DNA of 64,000 nucleotides from Molanna angustata (GCA_963576475.1 OY754979.1:30758078-30822077); one strand, 5' to 3'. Positions 1 through 16,117 are shown, counted from the stretch's first letter. Translations and numbers: made by a program. The notes: generated from the sequence alone by a model not told the origin.

Positions 1-389
1 CATCCAAACTTTATATTATTTAGAATAATGTAAAAATGTTTAGTAATTTAATGCACAGTACTTATATATTATGGACTTTATTATTTTAAAATCATTATTA
101 AATTAATATCCCGATAGCAAATATCCTTCTTTTATATTTTAAAACATTACCCTTTCTATTGAGACACCGCGAAGTGCAAAAGTCCAGATTATCCGTAAAA
201 AAAGCATCAACACTTCGTCCTGAAGTTCGTGAAAAATTTACATGTTCTCAGAACAAAACCCTGGCTTTGTTGCCTTAGTAACTATGCTATCAATATGAGC
301 CTCAAAGAACTCCAAGTTTTGAGTCCAAAAGAACTCCAAGATCACTTACACAATCTTTGTTCGATAATAATAATCCAGAGATATTATAA
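1..389. other. AT-rich sequence, no gene seen
   Basis: No convincing reading frame, RNA gene or repeat structure is visible here. The short open frames lack recognisable domains. It adjoins the 3' side of the decayed minus-strand LINE at 390-1830 and may be that element's untranslated tail. Confidence 0.5.
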
Positions 390-1830
390 TCATGCAGTAT
401 TTTTATTGCGGTTACGAGTAAAAGTGACATTGCAACATATGGATATATTTACGAAGAGTTTATTTATATGATAGTATTTGGATAATAGATCAAGATCCTG
501 TTGTAGACTCACACAACAACTAATTGAGTTGATAGGAAGGAAAATATTCATATCATCAGCAAAAATAATTATTTTAGTATGATGGAAACAAGTTGTAATA
601 TCATTTATATAAATGGAAAATATAAGGGCCCCAAAATGGATCCTTGAGGTACACCGGAAGTGATTAATTTCCAAGTTGATACAAACCCACCCACTGCAAC
701 AGCCTGACATCTATTCGTTATGTAAGATGAAACCCAGCGGAGTAGGTTTCCGTGAATACTATGATTAGCAAGTTTTTTTACACATTACCTACATATATTG
801 TGGTTAATTTTGTCGAAGGCTTTGCTGTAATCTATGTAAAAAACATCAACCTGCTTAGGCTTGTCCATGAAATCTGACAAAAAAATGTAAATAAAGCTAG
901 ATTGGTAAGGACAGAATGACCTGCAAAGAATCCGTGTTGAAAATCATTATTTTTTTTTATAATAGGAAACATCTGGTCATATATTATATTTTCAAATACT
1001 TTGGAAAAAATACACAGATTAGATCTATATAAATCGGAGTAATATATTTCCATTGATCAGGATACGTACCTGAATTAAGAGATAAGTTGAATAATATCGA
1101 TAGTGGATATGATAACTGCTTCGCACATTCAATAATAAATAGTAGTGGAATACCATCGGACCCAGCTCCTTAGCTAGAACCTAATTTTTGTAAGTATTTA
1201 TGTACGAGCTCGCCGTTGACATAAACTGATCCCACTCAACATATTCTGCCGAAGAGTTTTCAACGATAGAGCTCAGTCATTCTGTTGGTTCGTATATATA
1301 ATGAAAATAATGAGCAAATAAATCAGAGACAGCTTGACCGCCCTCGGCTTTCATGCTATTGAAGTTTAATACATTTGGGATGGGAGGATGTTAGTTTTTT
1401 CGATTTTACGTATGACCTCTTCCGCTTTACGAATAAAATACATTTCTTTGCAAGTATTTTTTGTCTGGTTCGTAACCTGGAGAAGGTTTCGTAATCCAAA
1501 GGATTCTTATAGATAACACAACGCCTGTGATATTTGCTTTTTTCTCGAATCAGATTTACTAACGACGGTGTATAACCCATTCTAAATTGTCTCATATCAT
1601 AATAGTTTGCCTAATGAAAAGTGGCCTTTAAGTTTTGTTTTCCTTTAAGACATCGCACTCACTTATGTCTGCAGTAATGATAAGGGATTTATGATAAGCA
1701 TCTTCAGGAACCAATTGATCATCTGCAGGGCTTACAACATGCACTAAGAAATCTTCCTGATTGGTTTGAAACTCTGTTATACTGGTGAAGATCGCAATAA
1801 TTAATATCATCAACAAATACTGAGCTAATT
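390..1830 (-). pseudogene. Decayed non-LTR retrotransposon (endonuclease end + reverse transcriptase)
   Basis: Reading the minus strand from about 1816 to 390, broken frames show in order: an endonuclease-to-RT linker (…VVSPADDQLVPEDAYHKS…), a connecting region (…RMGYTPSLVNLIREKSKYHR…), an RT fingers segment (…FSKVFENIIYDQMFPIIKKN…, …FQHGFFAGHS…) and the RT catalytic palm (FSIYINDI… then FADDMNIF, where FADD is the catalytic box). This order is that of an APE-type LINE of the jockey/CR1 kind. Frames are separated by stops and shifts, so it is non-functional. The clade assignment is inference from motif order; no full-length copy is present for comparison. Confidence 0.8.
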
Positions 1831-4918
<3,088 letters not shown>

Positions 4919-4929
4919 GCTCCCCTCTG
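4919..4929 (-). other. Polypurine tract of LARD-like element
   Basis: On the minus strand AGAGGGGAGC directly precedes the TG of the 3' LTR. This is the position and composition expected for the plus-strand primer of an LTR retroelement. Confidence 0.75.
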
Positions 4930-5956
4930 AGGTTACGTAATTTTGCCTGTAAAATTGTGTGACCTCACAATAGGATAATTACGTAAGAGAATCGAACTCT
5001 ATAATAGTATTGCATAAAGCATAATTTTCGAAATAACTTAACACATGATCGACACCAGCTTCATAAAATGTTCAACATGATTTACGATACCAAAAATAAA
5101 CCTCTCCCCTCAGACATTTAGCACTCCTTCCAGTCTTATAATTTAAGTTTGAATTTCCTACCCTCTTCCCCGATAATGATTGTCTCATATTAAAATTCCA
5201 TCACCTCCGAAATTCGAGCTATCTAACCAATCATCCAATGATAAAAATAACATGATGTCCTCTATCTTAGCTCCGATGATTCACATCGTGACGAGGTTTG
5301 TTCACCTGAAACCTACCCACAAATCCCAGTTAATCTGAAAGAATACCATAAAAAGGACCTCTCCCCTCCGACTGCAATCCTCTAAACACCCCTTCAATAA
5401 TCACCTTCAGTTGTTAAACACAATGTATTGTATTATTATTTTCCTTCCTCCTCTTACACCTTTCTGCCCTCAACCATCTCGAGAATTTAGTAAACAAAAC
5501 TAGCTACAATATCTCTCCCCTCTGATTTTGATTTCCTTTCTGACCTTCTTCAATACTCAAGAAACGTATAAAATATAAAAATCCAACGATATAAAATAAC
5601 CTTCACATCTAATTCGAGATTGCGCGGTCACCCTACCATGTCACCCAAAACCAGTCCCGTTCGTCGACAATATTATGGTTACCCTACTTTGTGACCGCCT
5701 TAAAGCTATAAATCATCCCCTTAAATACCAACCCAAGATAACGGCCTACTCTGTTCCAACGCTTTGGCAACATGTGTTGAATCTAGCTGCATTTGTAACA
5801 GAGCCCCAGACATAACGGCTTCACATACCCATTATTTTTTTCACAGCTGACATTAACTCCGATTTTTTTTTTTTTTCTTTTAACTCCGAAACATTAATAA
5901 TAATAACCCCAATATGGACAAAAATTGAGAAATGAAAAATAAAGCGTCGCAGGACC
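4930..5956 (-). other. Non-coding interior of LARD-like element with repeated PPT-like tracts
   Basis: No coding frame is visible. Minus-strand purine tracts resembling the terminal PPT recur near 5101-5113, 5358-5370 and 5512-5523 (plus-strand CTCTCCCCT cores), each in a similar AT-rich context. They look like diverged internal copies of the 3'-terminal segment. Confidence 0.5.
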
Positions 5957-6430
5957 CAGGGCCGGATAAACGTGTTTTTGCGCCCGTAGCAATATATTTG
6001 AATCCGCCCCCCCAGCCCAATTTTATTTGGAATTTTAGATATTGAACAATTTAAAATTATCTTAAATAACATCGGGTCTAAAATGATGAATCAGTATGTT
6101 AATATTACCTAAACCTACATATAAAGTTGTTTATTATTATTTATAAAAAATAGCCACAATTGGAGAGTCAATTTTGTTTTGTTTGACAACACCAGATGTA
6201 ATGTCCAAATACCATGTTAAAAGTAAGCGAGCAAGATATTAGCACTAAGCGGGATTTTTTTACATACACACCATCATGCCGAGCCTCTATCCGGGTACGC
6301 AAAGAGAACCGAGTGCCATACCCGCGGTTTTTTGACTTATATGATGAACATTTTAGAATTTTAAGCGCCCTTTTTAATAAAACCGCCCTGACTTCTTGTT
6401 CTTGATTGTTCTATGATTAATCCGGCCCTG
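5957..6430. mobile_element. hAT-type miniature element
   Basis: A 474-bp insert beginning CAGGGCCGGAT and ending with its complement ATCCGGCCCTG, flanked by a perfect 8-bp duplication GCAGGACC (5949-5956 and 6431-6438). An 8-bp target duplication and a CAGGG terminus are hallmarks of the hAT superfamily. There is no transposase frame, so it is non-autonomous. It is nested in the interior of the LARD-like element. Confidence 0.9.
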
Positions 6431-6588
6431 GCAGGACCACATTTAGAATCACGAAACTGAAATTATCCAAAGTTCATCATTAAGGTACCTCAGTAATTGA
6501 TTACCCATGTAGACGGTGTAATAAAACCAAGTAGACAACATAACATATCCTAATATCGCACCAACTCCTTCTATTATATGGATTGAGA

Positions 6589-6940
6589 ATGAATGCTACT
6601 AAATCCAAGGTGATGGTATTTGAGAAGAGCGAAACACGAACAATTCGCGAGACACGAGTGGAGGATGTACAATTAGAGCAAGTCGAGGAATGTTAAACAA
6701 CAATTACAAAAATATATGCAAAACCCTGCTAATGTACAAACTAAAAGGAGAAGACCAATATACTAGCTCACAGCAATATAAACACAACAGATTAAGTACA
6801 ACAAAAATCTTAAATATACCATATATTAAAACAACTTTGGGACCACGTAGTGTATGTTACCTTTCACTAAAACTTTTCATTAATTTACCAACAAACATTA
6901 AAACCATCAGTAATGCAAAAGAACTTAAAAATCACTAAGA
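6589..6940 (+). pseudogene. LINE C-terminal fragments
   Basis: A short RTE-like RT-tail segment (ATKSKVMVFEKSETRT, the 'K-K-TKVM' region after the RT palm) is followed by another LINE tail ending …LSLKLFINLPTNIKTISNAK, similar to the 'LWN-LP-IK' ends of jockey/CR1-type ORF2 proteins. Both are truncated and out of context. They lie inside the LARD-like element. Confidence 0.55.
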
Positions 6941-7369
6941 TGGGTTTATGTAATAGATGGGGGGAGAAAAATCCTGAAGGAAATAATTCTACCAAATAAA
7001 ATGTAAAATGCACTATTACAAGCAACAGAATAGACAGTGGGAAAAAGGGGAAACAAGGTTTATCTCTACAATTTTCGTTGTGCGTGCATGACTTAAAATG
7101 AAATATTGCGTTAGAAGGAAAGAAGCATACGCTCGGATGCGCAGCGTATGTATGTACATGTACCTATATTATATGTAAATGTACCTATAAATAAACAACG
7201 TTATAGACAATACCATAAAACTAGCCCACCTTAACACAAGCTATGCCTAGTGAGGAGCTAGTAACCAGGATACAAACAAAGGAATATGGCTTAACTACGT
7301 AAGCACCAGCGAAATAATAAATTGATATTTATTGAAATGAAATAACTTATATATATCGGAGGTCACTAA

Positions 7370-7770
7370 GACGAATGTGTGGTAAAATGATGTATGATAG
7401 AATAAGAAATGAGGATATATGACGAGAATGTATGATTGAAAGAAATATTGTAAGATGAAAATAAATGCCCTAAGGTGGTTCGGCCACATAGAAAGAATGA
7501 GTGATGACCGTCTGACAAAGTGTACAAGGCTAATAAAAGAAGAACGAAAGGTAGAGGTCGGCCAAGAAAAGTTGGCACGATCACATAATTTGAAAGATGA
7601 GTGATGCTAGAAGTAAAGAATAATAGAAGAGCGTGTATGAGACGATGCATGGACGCGAACGAATCGAGGAATGCACGTCAATAGAGATGAGTCCGGCGTT
7701 CGGTTCTCTCTTCCTAGTCTAAATACGGAAATGGTGTGATGGCATGGCCCCCTAATACACATACATGGCT
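7370..7770 (+). pseudogene. RTE-like LINE 3' end fragment
   Basis: Broken plus-strand frames carry KINALRWFGHIERMSDDRLTK and the downstream basic tail, the conserved C-terminal region of RTE-like ORF2. The same region is better preserved at 48430-49255 and 26078-26375. Stops and shifts show it is dead. Confidence 0.7.
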
Positions 7771-10745
7771 ATGAGTGCAACCTGATACAGATCACCTTAG
7801 CAAAAGGGAATATAATTTCCAATAATTCTCATTATATGATTGCAATAATTCCCAAGGGTCCGACAAAGGTGTGATTATAAACACATGTTAGACAGTTCGT
7901 AAATTGTTATTCCCACCACCATAAATATCATAAATACATAATAACTAAGTAACTTGAGAACTCCTCCGTTGCTTGTTTAATTTTCGCCGATAACTCCACG
8001 AAGAGACTTTATAATAATAACAATAATAAACTCTCCCTTACGCCCCGTGTAAGTGACGAGTCCACCGCCAACCAGCAATCTCCTCCAACCAACATCATTT
8101 CCCAGCCTAGAAAAGCAATACACGCGTGTGAAATAAATCTAGATAAACCTCTCTTCTGCCGGGAAGCGAACACGAAACTCTTATAATATCTTATCATTAT
8201 TTCTAAGAAGACAAAAATACCCATATTCAACCGCACAAAAAACTTACCTACTTACGTAGTTAGGTAACGCGTTCCCAATATGACGAGGGCCTATTTTTTT
8301 TTTTTTTTTTTTTTCCGACCCTAATTAACATTTCCACGCACCACTTCACAACTAAATAACTCTCTATTCAAGTAGGTGCCTAACTCATTGCCTACGAGTA
8401 CCATAACATGGCACATAATCCATGTCGTAAAATAAATCGTTCTCAGAACAAGGTCTATGGTTACGATACTAATTTCGTCATGCGAGATATAAGTTGCACC
8501 CAAAATCCTAATGTATGTGGGTTCCCAACCTGTGGATCCCCAAGTTTAATTATTTCCTTTATCTCTCAGGCCAATTCGCACATAAATATTATGTAGGACA
8601 CGCAACCTACTCTCAGTATCTGTTTACTTCGTGACGATACATGATAACATTTTAAACATGACAGGATAGGTTTGCTCATATTCTACGTCGCGCCCGTGCG
8701 CTCTTGGGGTGAAGTCACATCAAAACGGAGCTATAAGGCCGTCCAACCTCACAACTAACATATATTACGTTACATCTTTAGGCAAATTATCTTATACACC
8801 ACATTCCCCGGAAGGTGCATTAACTAACGAAAAATATATTATTCACAAAATTCAACAAGCGCGGCCACAGCATCAGAACATCAGAACCAAAACCTTTTGT
8901 ATAAATAAACCCATGAGCATATATGAATGCGCTTTCCTTTTAAATAATGTTTAACAGGAAACCTAACGATAACGACTATCGTATATCTATGATAATAGTA
9001 CTATAAACTATTGCCTTATCCCAAACTTACTCACTTATAATTACCAAACCGAAATACACAGCATGTATTAGATTATTATCTTAATCATTGTCCGACTTTT
9101 CATACCTACCTACGTTCAAATACATGCCTACATAAGACTTAACAACCCTCTCCAAAACCTCGACACAGAGGGGGTTCTCTGTCGAACGTTTGAGTACATC
9201 TGGGACGTTTTTTTTTTTTTCTTGACGAATGTGTTTCCCCATGTACATATTTCACACTTTAAAATGTCATAAAATAAATCCATGGCAATAAACCTCTTCC
9301 CAACCACTTCAAATAAACAAATTCTCGAGTTGTTAATAATTAATATTATGTTTATTTAGGATAACCTATGGTCGACATCCCAGTGAGCCCTAAATAATTC
9401 GTCACAACCCTTTTTTTTTTTTGTGTCCTTCTCGGCAGCATAGTAGCCGCCCCATATGCATCTCATGCACTTTCAAAACGTCTCAAATTTTTCTTTCTGT
9501 CTTGGCGTTATGCAATATACCGAGGGTTGCCCCTGAAATATTTCTAGTCCGATAATTTCTATTCGTACAATATATCTTATACCTAATTAACTTCTTATGA
9601 GATCATTAAAATTTTTTCTAATCCTTAATAACTGAGTTAATCAAAACCCTTACACCCTTAATTAATTCATGAAGTTAAATAAAACAAATATCTACAATTT
9701 TAACATGTCCCTAAAACTTAAAATATTCCTTTGCAAAGCATCAAATTAACCACGCCGACTTATGTAAAACGGAACCAAGGTACAAAGAGCCAATTATGCA
9801 TCAGCATGTATACAAATTATAGAAATAATTTTACCTAGATATCAGTATTTCAAACTATTTCAGGTTTTTCCTATCAATTCGAAAGCCAAATCGCCTACCG
9901 CAAACCCATATGATCAGATATTTTCATTTCCTGGGAATCGAACATAGGAAATCAGCATATAAAACAAACGGACCATCGTTCACTACACAACCAATACCTA
10001 TCTAATATTCTATTTTAAACCATCGATTTTTGCCATTAAATATCGCAGAAAACCGTTACCGTCGTATTTTATTATATTTGACGTTGATAATATCCCAGCT
10101 AATTGTTATTTATTTATTTATTTATACATCTTCTTGTACATAATATAAACAAATATAATTGTACACTGGCGGGCTGTCAATCTAATATAATTGTCAATCT
10201 CTTCTTATCAATACACACGCACGACACATCTTTTGAACTCCCTATTAAAATATTATATTTTTGTTGTACTTACGTATTAAAATATTATTTTATATTAACC
10301 ATAAATTCAATTCAAGTCAAAATGAGACCGAGGTTTGCATAATCGAAAAACCTAATTGACATCCCTACTAGGCATAAAGTACACCCAATGTACCAAAATA
10401 AAACAAAACAGGATAAGATCGATTTTCGATGTAGACAAAATTATACCGTATCCCTGTTGATGGGCAACCCTGTCGAAATATTTTTACGACGGGGTGTATA
10501 ATGCGCTAGTCCTCACCACTCCTGTATACCTACTGACCGCATTCCAGCAGAGGGCCAAAACCTTTGGATTCGAAGCCAAATAACATATCCTATGTCCGAA
10601 ATAAAGTATCACATTTAAAATATTCTAACGAATTTGTCTCTTTAGTCGTTTAATTTCGGGCAACATAATTAAAATATGTCTACATTAAACATACTCTGCA
10701 CCAAATAGATCCTACCCCATCTCAACAACCCTAAATAAATATATA
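7771..10745. other. Non-coding interior of LARD-like element
   Basis: About 3 kb of AT-rich sequence with T homopolymers (about 8293-8314, 9211-9221 and 9411-9421) and a TTTA-rich stretch near 10100-10125. I find no domain, tRNA or long inverted repeat here. Confidence 0.5.
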
Positions 10746-10915
10746 AATAAATAGACACTTCCTTGCTCCCAATGAAAGTGGCGGATTTATTGCCGTATGA
10801 CAATTTCTTCTAAATAACCAATGTTTTAGGCCCAGAGAAGCAACATTTGCTCCTCTGCTGGGAGTCGAACCCAAGACGCTCAGTTCGAAACCATACTACT
10901 ATAACTATGAATAAA
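10746..10915 (-). mobile_element. tRNA-derived SINE (family 1)
   Basis: On the minus strand a pol III B-box-like GGGTTCGACTCCC lies near the 5' end and the copy ends at an AAATA-type A/T tail. The body (complement of CACTTCCTTG…AAGTGGCGGATTTATTGCCG) also occurs at 18205-18302, 24905-25002 and 53716-53905, so it is an interspersed family. It is nested in the LARD-like interior. Confidence 0.75.
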
Positions 10916-11257
10916 TAAATAACTCTGTATTAATAAATAAATAACTTTGTCCAAAGTCATTCATTCATTCATTTAAATAGGATTTCCACTCTGTAAACAC
11001 AAAACTATAGAATAATTACTTTTACTATTCTTCAAAGTTTTACCATAGTTAAATTTTCCACTCCAACCGAAACTCGATACACAACCCAGTAGAATATTGT
11101 TCATTAATTTATTTTCCTATGCTATATTCCTTCTACCATAATTCAAACGAGATTCGACCTACCTACATTCAATTAATTTTAAATCTAAAGAAACTACATT
11201 CTATTAAGCTAAGAAACTAAACTAATTTTTGTTCAGGAAGCTTGTCTACGAGATTCA

Positions 11258-11276
11258 AATCCTGGTCACGGCACCA
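11258..11276 (-). other. Primer-binding site, tRNA-His type
   Basis: The minus strand reads TGGTGCCGTGACCAGGATT, 2 bp from the LTR boundary. It complements the acceptor and T-arm 3' side of a tRNA plus CCA. The assignment to tRNA-His rests on my knowledge of insect tRNA-His starting GCCGTGA. The similarity continues into the T loop. Confidence 0.8.
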
Positions 11277-11278
11277 TT

Positions 11279-13799
11279 TGACATGAATCGCCTCTTCGTC
11301 GAGTGGGAATTCATGCCCTTAACGTACGAACGCACGCGAACCGACGGTTGTCGATCGATGACACCCGATTTCCCGAGCCGTTTCAGGACATATCTGTATG
11401 TAACCTAAGGAGGAGGAAAACGACATAATTCTGAAATTACCGTGCATGCGAGAAAATAAAATTACTCACCCCTGCCGACTGCATTATCTCACCTGTCTTC
11501 TTCTTCTTCTCATAGCGATGTCCAAGCCTCCTATTCGTCATTACCTGAAATGATTTAAATACGCGAGTATTTTACGGTAATTATTTGGCCAGATCGTCTA
11601 GTTTCGCATAGGACTCTCGTTGTGTTCCGCAATAAACCAGATTCGTGAACCCCGGCTTCCTAGAACAACCTACCTACCGTACTAGTTTCCTAATACCTAC
11701 CCTGTCACCTAACACGGCCCTAACCTACAACGACTGATGTACACGGATTTCGTGTTCCAACAATAAATCGTAAAGTAAAGATGCACATAAACATATATTC
11801 AGAAGAAATGAACGAGACAATGACATAGGAATTAACATTTATATAATATATGAATTCATAATAACTTGAACATAGGTATATTAGATATAATCTAATCATG
11901 CATTCTTATGCTAAATATTGGTTTTGATAAGGAAACCGCCTTAGGGGCGGTGGTACGAGCTCACATACCTCGCCGCTCGTCCCCGTCTAGGCCGTCCTTC
12001 TACTTTAACCTAGCCCGACCCTGCTCTTCCACATCCTGGAACAATCGCAAGGATTTAGCAATGATCACGTTTCGCAACTCGTGTCAATTTACCCCGTGCT
12101 TCTACTTCTTCCTTTCCTTTGGGTGACACTGATGTATTCCCCTAGGAGTATTAGGCCTTCGCAGCTCGTATCGAGCCTGCGGCTTATTTTCTACAATACC
12201 AACGAGATATACGCTCTACCAGGTTGCGATCTGGGGAACGTACATTTCGTTGGTAGAACGAGCATCGACAAACTACCGTCTATCACTAACTACTTCTGCT
12301 AACAGGCGGTTAGTAAAGGATGCAAATCTACTTGACCACCTGCATGTATAGTCCTGTGAGCATAACAAAATTCAGTGTACATAAGAAATCTTCCATCTTT
12401 TTATGTTCGATTCATACGACAGAAGGTCAGAGTGCATCCATTCCTCTCTTCCAACTTAGTATCCTCTCCCCTTCTCAAATAACCTCACTGTGGCTGTTCG
12501 GCCACTTTGGAAAAGGAATGTTAGTGTGTAAGGTAATTTAAAATTTAGTGTATTGTGTAGTGCATGTGTACTTATCGGACACGGTTAGGCCAATCCCGCG
12601 TCCTGGATAATTCATACTGTAGTGTGGTTGTGTGGGTACCTCCACAGTGTTGTGGTAGTGAGTTTGTTAGTCAAGGAAGCGAGAAATACCGTCGTCAGGG
12701 AGGGTCCCACATTGAGGCGCCGGTTCAATGCTTCAATCCCTCCCCTCACACGATACTCCCGCTAGGTATGAGGAAAAGGAGGTCATTCAGCTTTTGCATC
12801 GATACCTCCGCTTGAGCAAGTACGATTCCCGCCCCTTGACACTGACTAGCCTTGCGACTTCTACTGGCCGAGGGGGATCTGCCGAGTAATCGTCTCGCGA
12901 GCTAAGGCATGATTTCAACATTAATTCTTTTGTTAGTCGCTGTAATCAATGTACAGTCAACTTTGTTGGACTGAGTAAATTGTAGTGTACGCTCGATTCA
13001 GGCATACCGTGAAAACGTGCATTTTCTATCTCGCTAGCATAAAATCTCACAATATAATGGGGTTGTCTGAAAGGGGTTTGTCATTCTGGGAAAGATTCAA
13101 GATTCGGTATGGTATAACAGCATACGTGAAACAATAAATGATAAATTTAATATCTTGACAAATCCATTTCGTACAATCCCTACATAACGATAAACAAATA
13201 ATGTACCTTATCTTATAACTTATATCTACTACTTGTTCCGCACAGAATATAAATAAATAAATAAATGAAATATATAAATAATAAGAATAAGAACAAGACA
13301 TTTGTGCGATAACAGAGACAATTAGATAAAACAATTAAAGAACTCAGCTGGACTCTCCGACGTTGCAGGCTCGTCCTCCAATTACGCGAATTCGTAACCT
13401 CCCGCGATCGCGACGCGCGGAAATAGATTTAATCTACGCGATATCTGAAGTGCAACCCCAAGTCTCTGGATTCAACTCACGTCCGGAACACATATAAACA
13501 AAACTTCACAACTCAAAATCTCGCTCTTAAAACGATACCGCTCGTCTCGCCCGCTCCAAACCAACACCCCGACCGTCCTCTTTCGTAGCGCGCCGCTGAC
13601 TATCCCGATACAACCTTTTGACTCCCCTACCAGCTCTCAGGAATGCATATAAAAAACTACCCCCTTACGACAGATTTACGAGAAACATATGTGTTCAAAA
13701 TCTTTAACAGAAATACAGCTCCGTTACACTACCTAAACCATTCCATATATCGTCTATAAAATAATAATTTGTATAATATTATGGAGAGCTCGATTCATG

Positions 13800-13802
<3 letters not shown>
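11279..13802 (-). repeat. 5' LTR (element orientation) of LARD-like element
   Basis: Second 2,524-bp copy of the LTR, adjacent to the primer-binding site and therefore the 5' LTR when read on the minus strand. Lack of visible divergence from 2395-4918 points to a recent insertion. Confidence 0.9.
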
Positions 13803-13870
<68 letters not shown>

Positions 13871-13871
13871 C

Positions 13872-13938
<67 letters not shown>
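13803..13938. repeat. (AT)n microsatellite, right part of split array
   Basis: AT dinucleotides with one interruption (TTTCG near 13868-13872). It continues the array broken by the LARD-like insertion. Confidence 0.95.
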
Positions 13939-14587
<649 letters not shown>

Positions 14588-14617
14588 AAATCTAAGGTTT
14601 TCGCGAGTACAAAATAT

Positions 14618-15414
14618 GTTATTATTAAGTATTTTGGGGATAACCCGCGTCAAATTATGATTCCCGAGAGAATCAGTCGTCTGCCGACGTTTCGTCTGAA
14701 TCTCATCAGACATTTTCTAAAGGCGCCTTGTTAATAAATTTTCGTCTCGAGGGATAGTGCACGCACGTCCGTTCGAGTCGAAAGCTTACTACCAAGTGAA
14801 AGTTTGAAAGGAAGCCGCGTCAAGTGTTAGTGGAGGGGTGGGTTTCCCCAATGACGTCATTATTGCGTTTTGTTTGGCTTCTAGTGACTCTAGTACTTAA
14901 CGGTATATTGTTTACAGGTGGATTATCAGTTTTCGGCTTACTAAGAATTTTACTAATGTTTTTAATGTGACTATTGTTTGAAATATCGGTAGTTTGATTA
15001 CTATGGTTTTTAAAAATGTTGTTTTCAAGTACACTTGTCCATGCGGTCGGGATTCGAATGCTATCGTCCCTGTTATTCATTATACTGTTGCTTCTTTTAT
15101 ATATTTCGATTGCTTCCCTGTAAATTCTAAATGTTTCATTATTAATATTCGCGACTACTTTTGAATTTTCAAAGTCTATGGAGTGATTTTCGGTCAATGA
15201 GTGATTTACAAGAGATGAAGTTAGTTTCCGGTTTTGAAATTTTGTTGTCTGTTCTAAAAATGGTGCGAATATTATGTTTATAAAGTAGGTGACTGATTTT
15301 GTCTGTAGTGCCTTTTATGTAAGGCAAAAACGCAATGGAGAGTGGCTTTACTTTAGTTGACGTATCTTTTTTATTATAATTTTTATTAGTTTGATTTTTT
15401 AGAACAGACAACAA
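14618..15414 (-). pseudogene. Penelope-like element 3' part with deleted GIY-YIG core
   Basis: The minus strand first encodes the RT-to-endonuclease linker (KPLSIAFLPYIKGTTDKI, then HNIRTIFRTDNKIS, a conserved Penelope RT end). It then jumps at 15235/15236 directly to the segment after the GIY-YIG core (…NRKLTSSLVNHSLTENHS…), in a shifted frame. Relative to the plus-strand copy about 145 bp (equivalent to 15421-15565) holding GIYEIPCGDC…YIGR are missing. The rest of the C-terminus (125 codons, 14820-15197) is identical to the other copy. It is non-functional as an endonuclease. Confidence 0.85.
14685..14711 (-). ncRNA. Hammerhead-like hairpin in Penelope-like 3' UTR (minus copy)
   Basis: Mirror of 16091-16117: GTCTG-ATGAGATT-CAGAC-GAAACGTCG on the minus strand. 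See that entry. Confidence 0.4.
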
Positions 15415-15982
15415 AATTTCATCCTTTTTAAAAAGTCCGAAAGATAAAATACCATTAGAGTCACACGGTATTTACGAAATCCCATGCGGTGATTGCTCAA
15501 AAACTTACATAGGCAGGACAAATCGCAGAATCTCGGCGCGCGTCTCTGAACATCGCGTAGATGTTAAAAACCGGAAACTAACTTCATCTCTTGTAAATCA
15601 CTCATTGACCGAAAATCACTCCATAGACTTTGAAAATTCAAAAGTAGTCGCGAATATTAATAATGAAACATTTAGAATTTACAGGGAAGCAATCGAAATA
15701 TATAAAAGAAGCAACAGTATAATGAATAACAGGGACGATAGCATTCGAATCCCGACCGCATGGACAAGTGTACTTGAAAACAACATTTTTAAAAACCATA
15801 GTAATCAAACTACCGATATTTCAAACAATAGTCACATTAAAAACATTAGTAAAATTCTTAGTAAGCCGAAAACTGATAATCCACCTGTAAACAATATACC
15901 GTTAAGTACTAGAGTCACTAGAAGCCAAACAAAACGCAATAATGACGTCATTGGGGAAACCCACCCCTCCACTAACACTTGA
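15401..15982 (+). CDS. Penelope-like retroelement GIY-YIG endonuclease (5'-truncated)
   Basis: An open frame of 193 residues from the break point at 15401 to the stop at 15980-15982. No ATG is expected because the copy starts inside the ORF. It shows the GIY-YIG nuclease signature GIYEIPCGDCSKTYIGR, a following basic helix (TNRRISARVSEHR), the paired histidines NHSLTENHS with the upstream CGDC cysteines that are typical of Penelope-like endonucleases, and the catalytic glutamate in YREAIEIYK. The C-terminus is Asn/Thr-rich. In intact elements this domain nicks target DNA for RT priming. The RT is absent here, so the copy cannot move by itself. Its 3' UTR runs to the (AT)n at 16185. Confidence 0.85.
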   Translation, partial: RTDNKISSFLKSPKDKIPLESHGIYEIPCGDCSKTYIGRTNRRISARVSEHRVDVKNRKLTSSLVNHSLTENHSIDFENSKVVANINNETFRIYREAIEIYKRSNSIMNNRDDSIRIPTAWTSVLENNIFKNHSNQTTDISNNSHIKNISKILSKPKTDNPPVNNIPLSTRVTRSQTKRNNDVIGETHPSTNT

Positions 15983-16090
15983 CGCGGCTTCCTTTCAAAC
16001 TTTCACTTGGTAGTAAGCTTTCGACTCGAACGGACGTGCGTGCACTATCCCTCGAGACGAAAATTTATTAACAAGGCGCCTTTAGAAAAT

Positions 16091-16117
16091 GTCTGATGAG
16101 ATTCAGACGAAACGTCG
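16091..16117 (+). ncRNA. Hammerhead-like hairpin in Penelope-like 3' UTR
   Basis: The sense strand reads GTCTGATGAGATTCAGACGA followed by AACGTCG. It contains the boxes CUGAUGAG and CGAAAC seen in hammerhead ribozymes, which are known from Penelope-like elements, and it also folds as GUCUG/CAGAC with an 8-nt loop. The separate family at 14212-14472 keeps the hairpin by compensatory changes (GCCUG/CAGGC) but not the CUGAUGA box. Whether it self-cleaves is unproven; the covarying hairpin is the firmer observation. Confidence 0.45.

Noticed and set aside
11240..11276. A tRNA-His gene
   Set aside because: Only the T-arm and acceptor 3' side with an encoded CCA are present. The position next to the LTR explains it as a primer-binding site.
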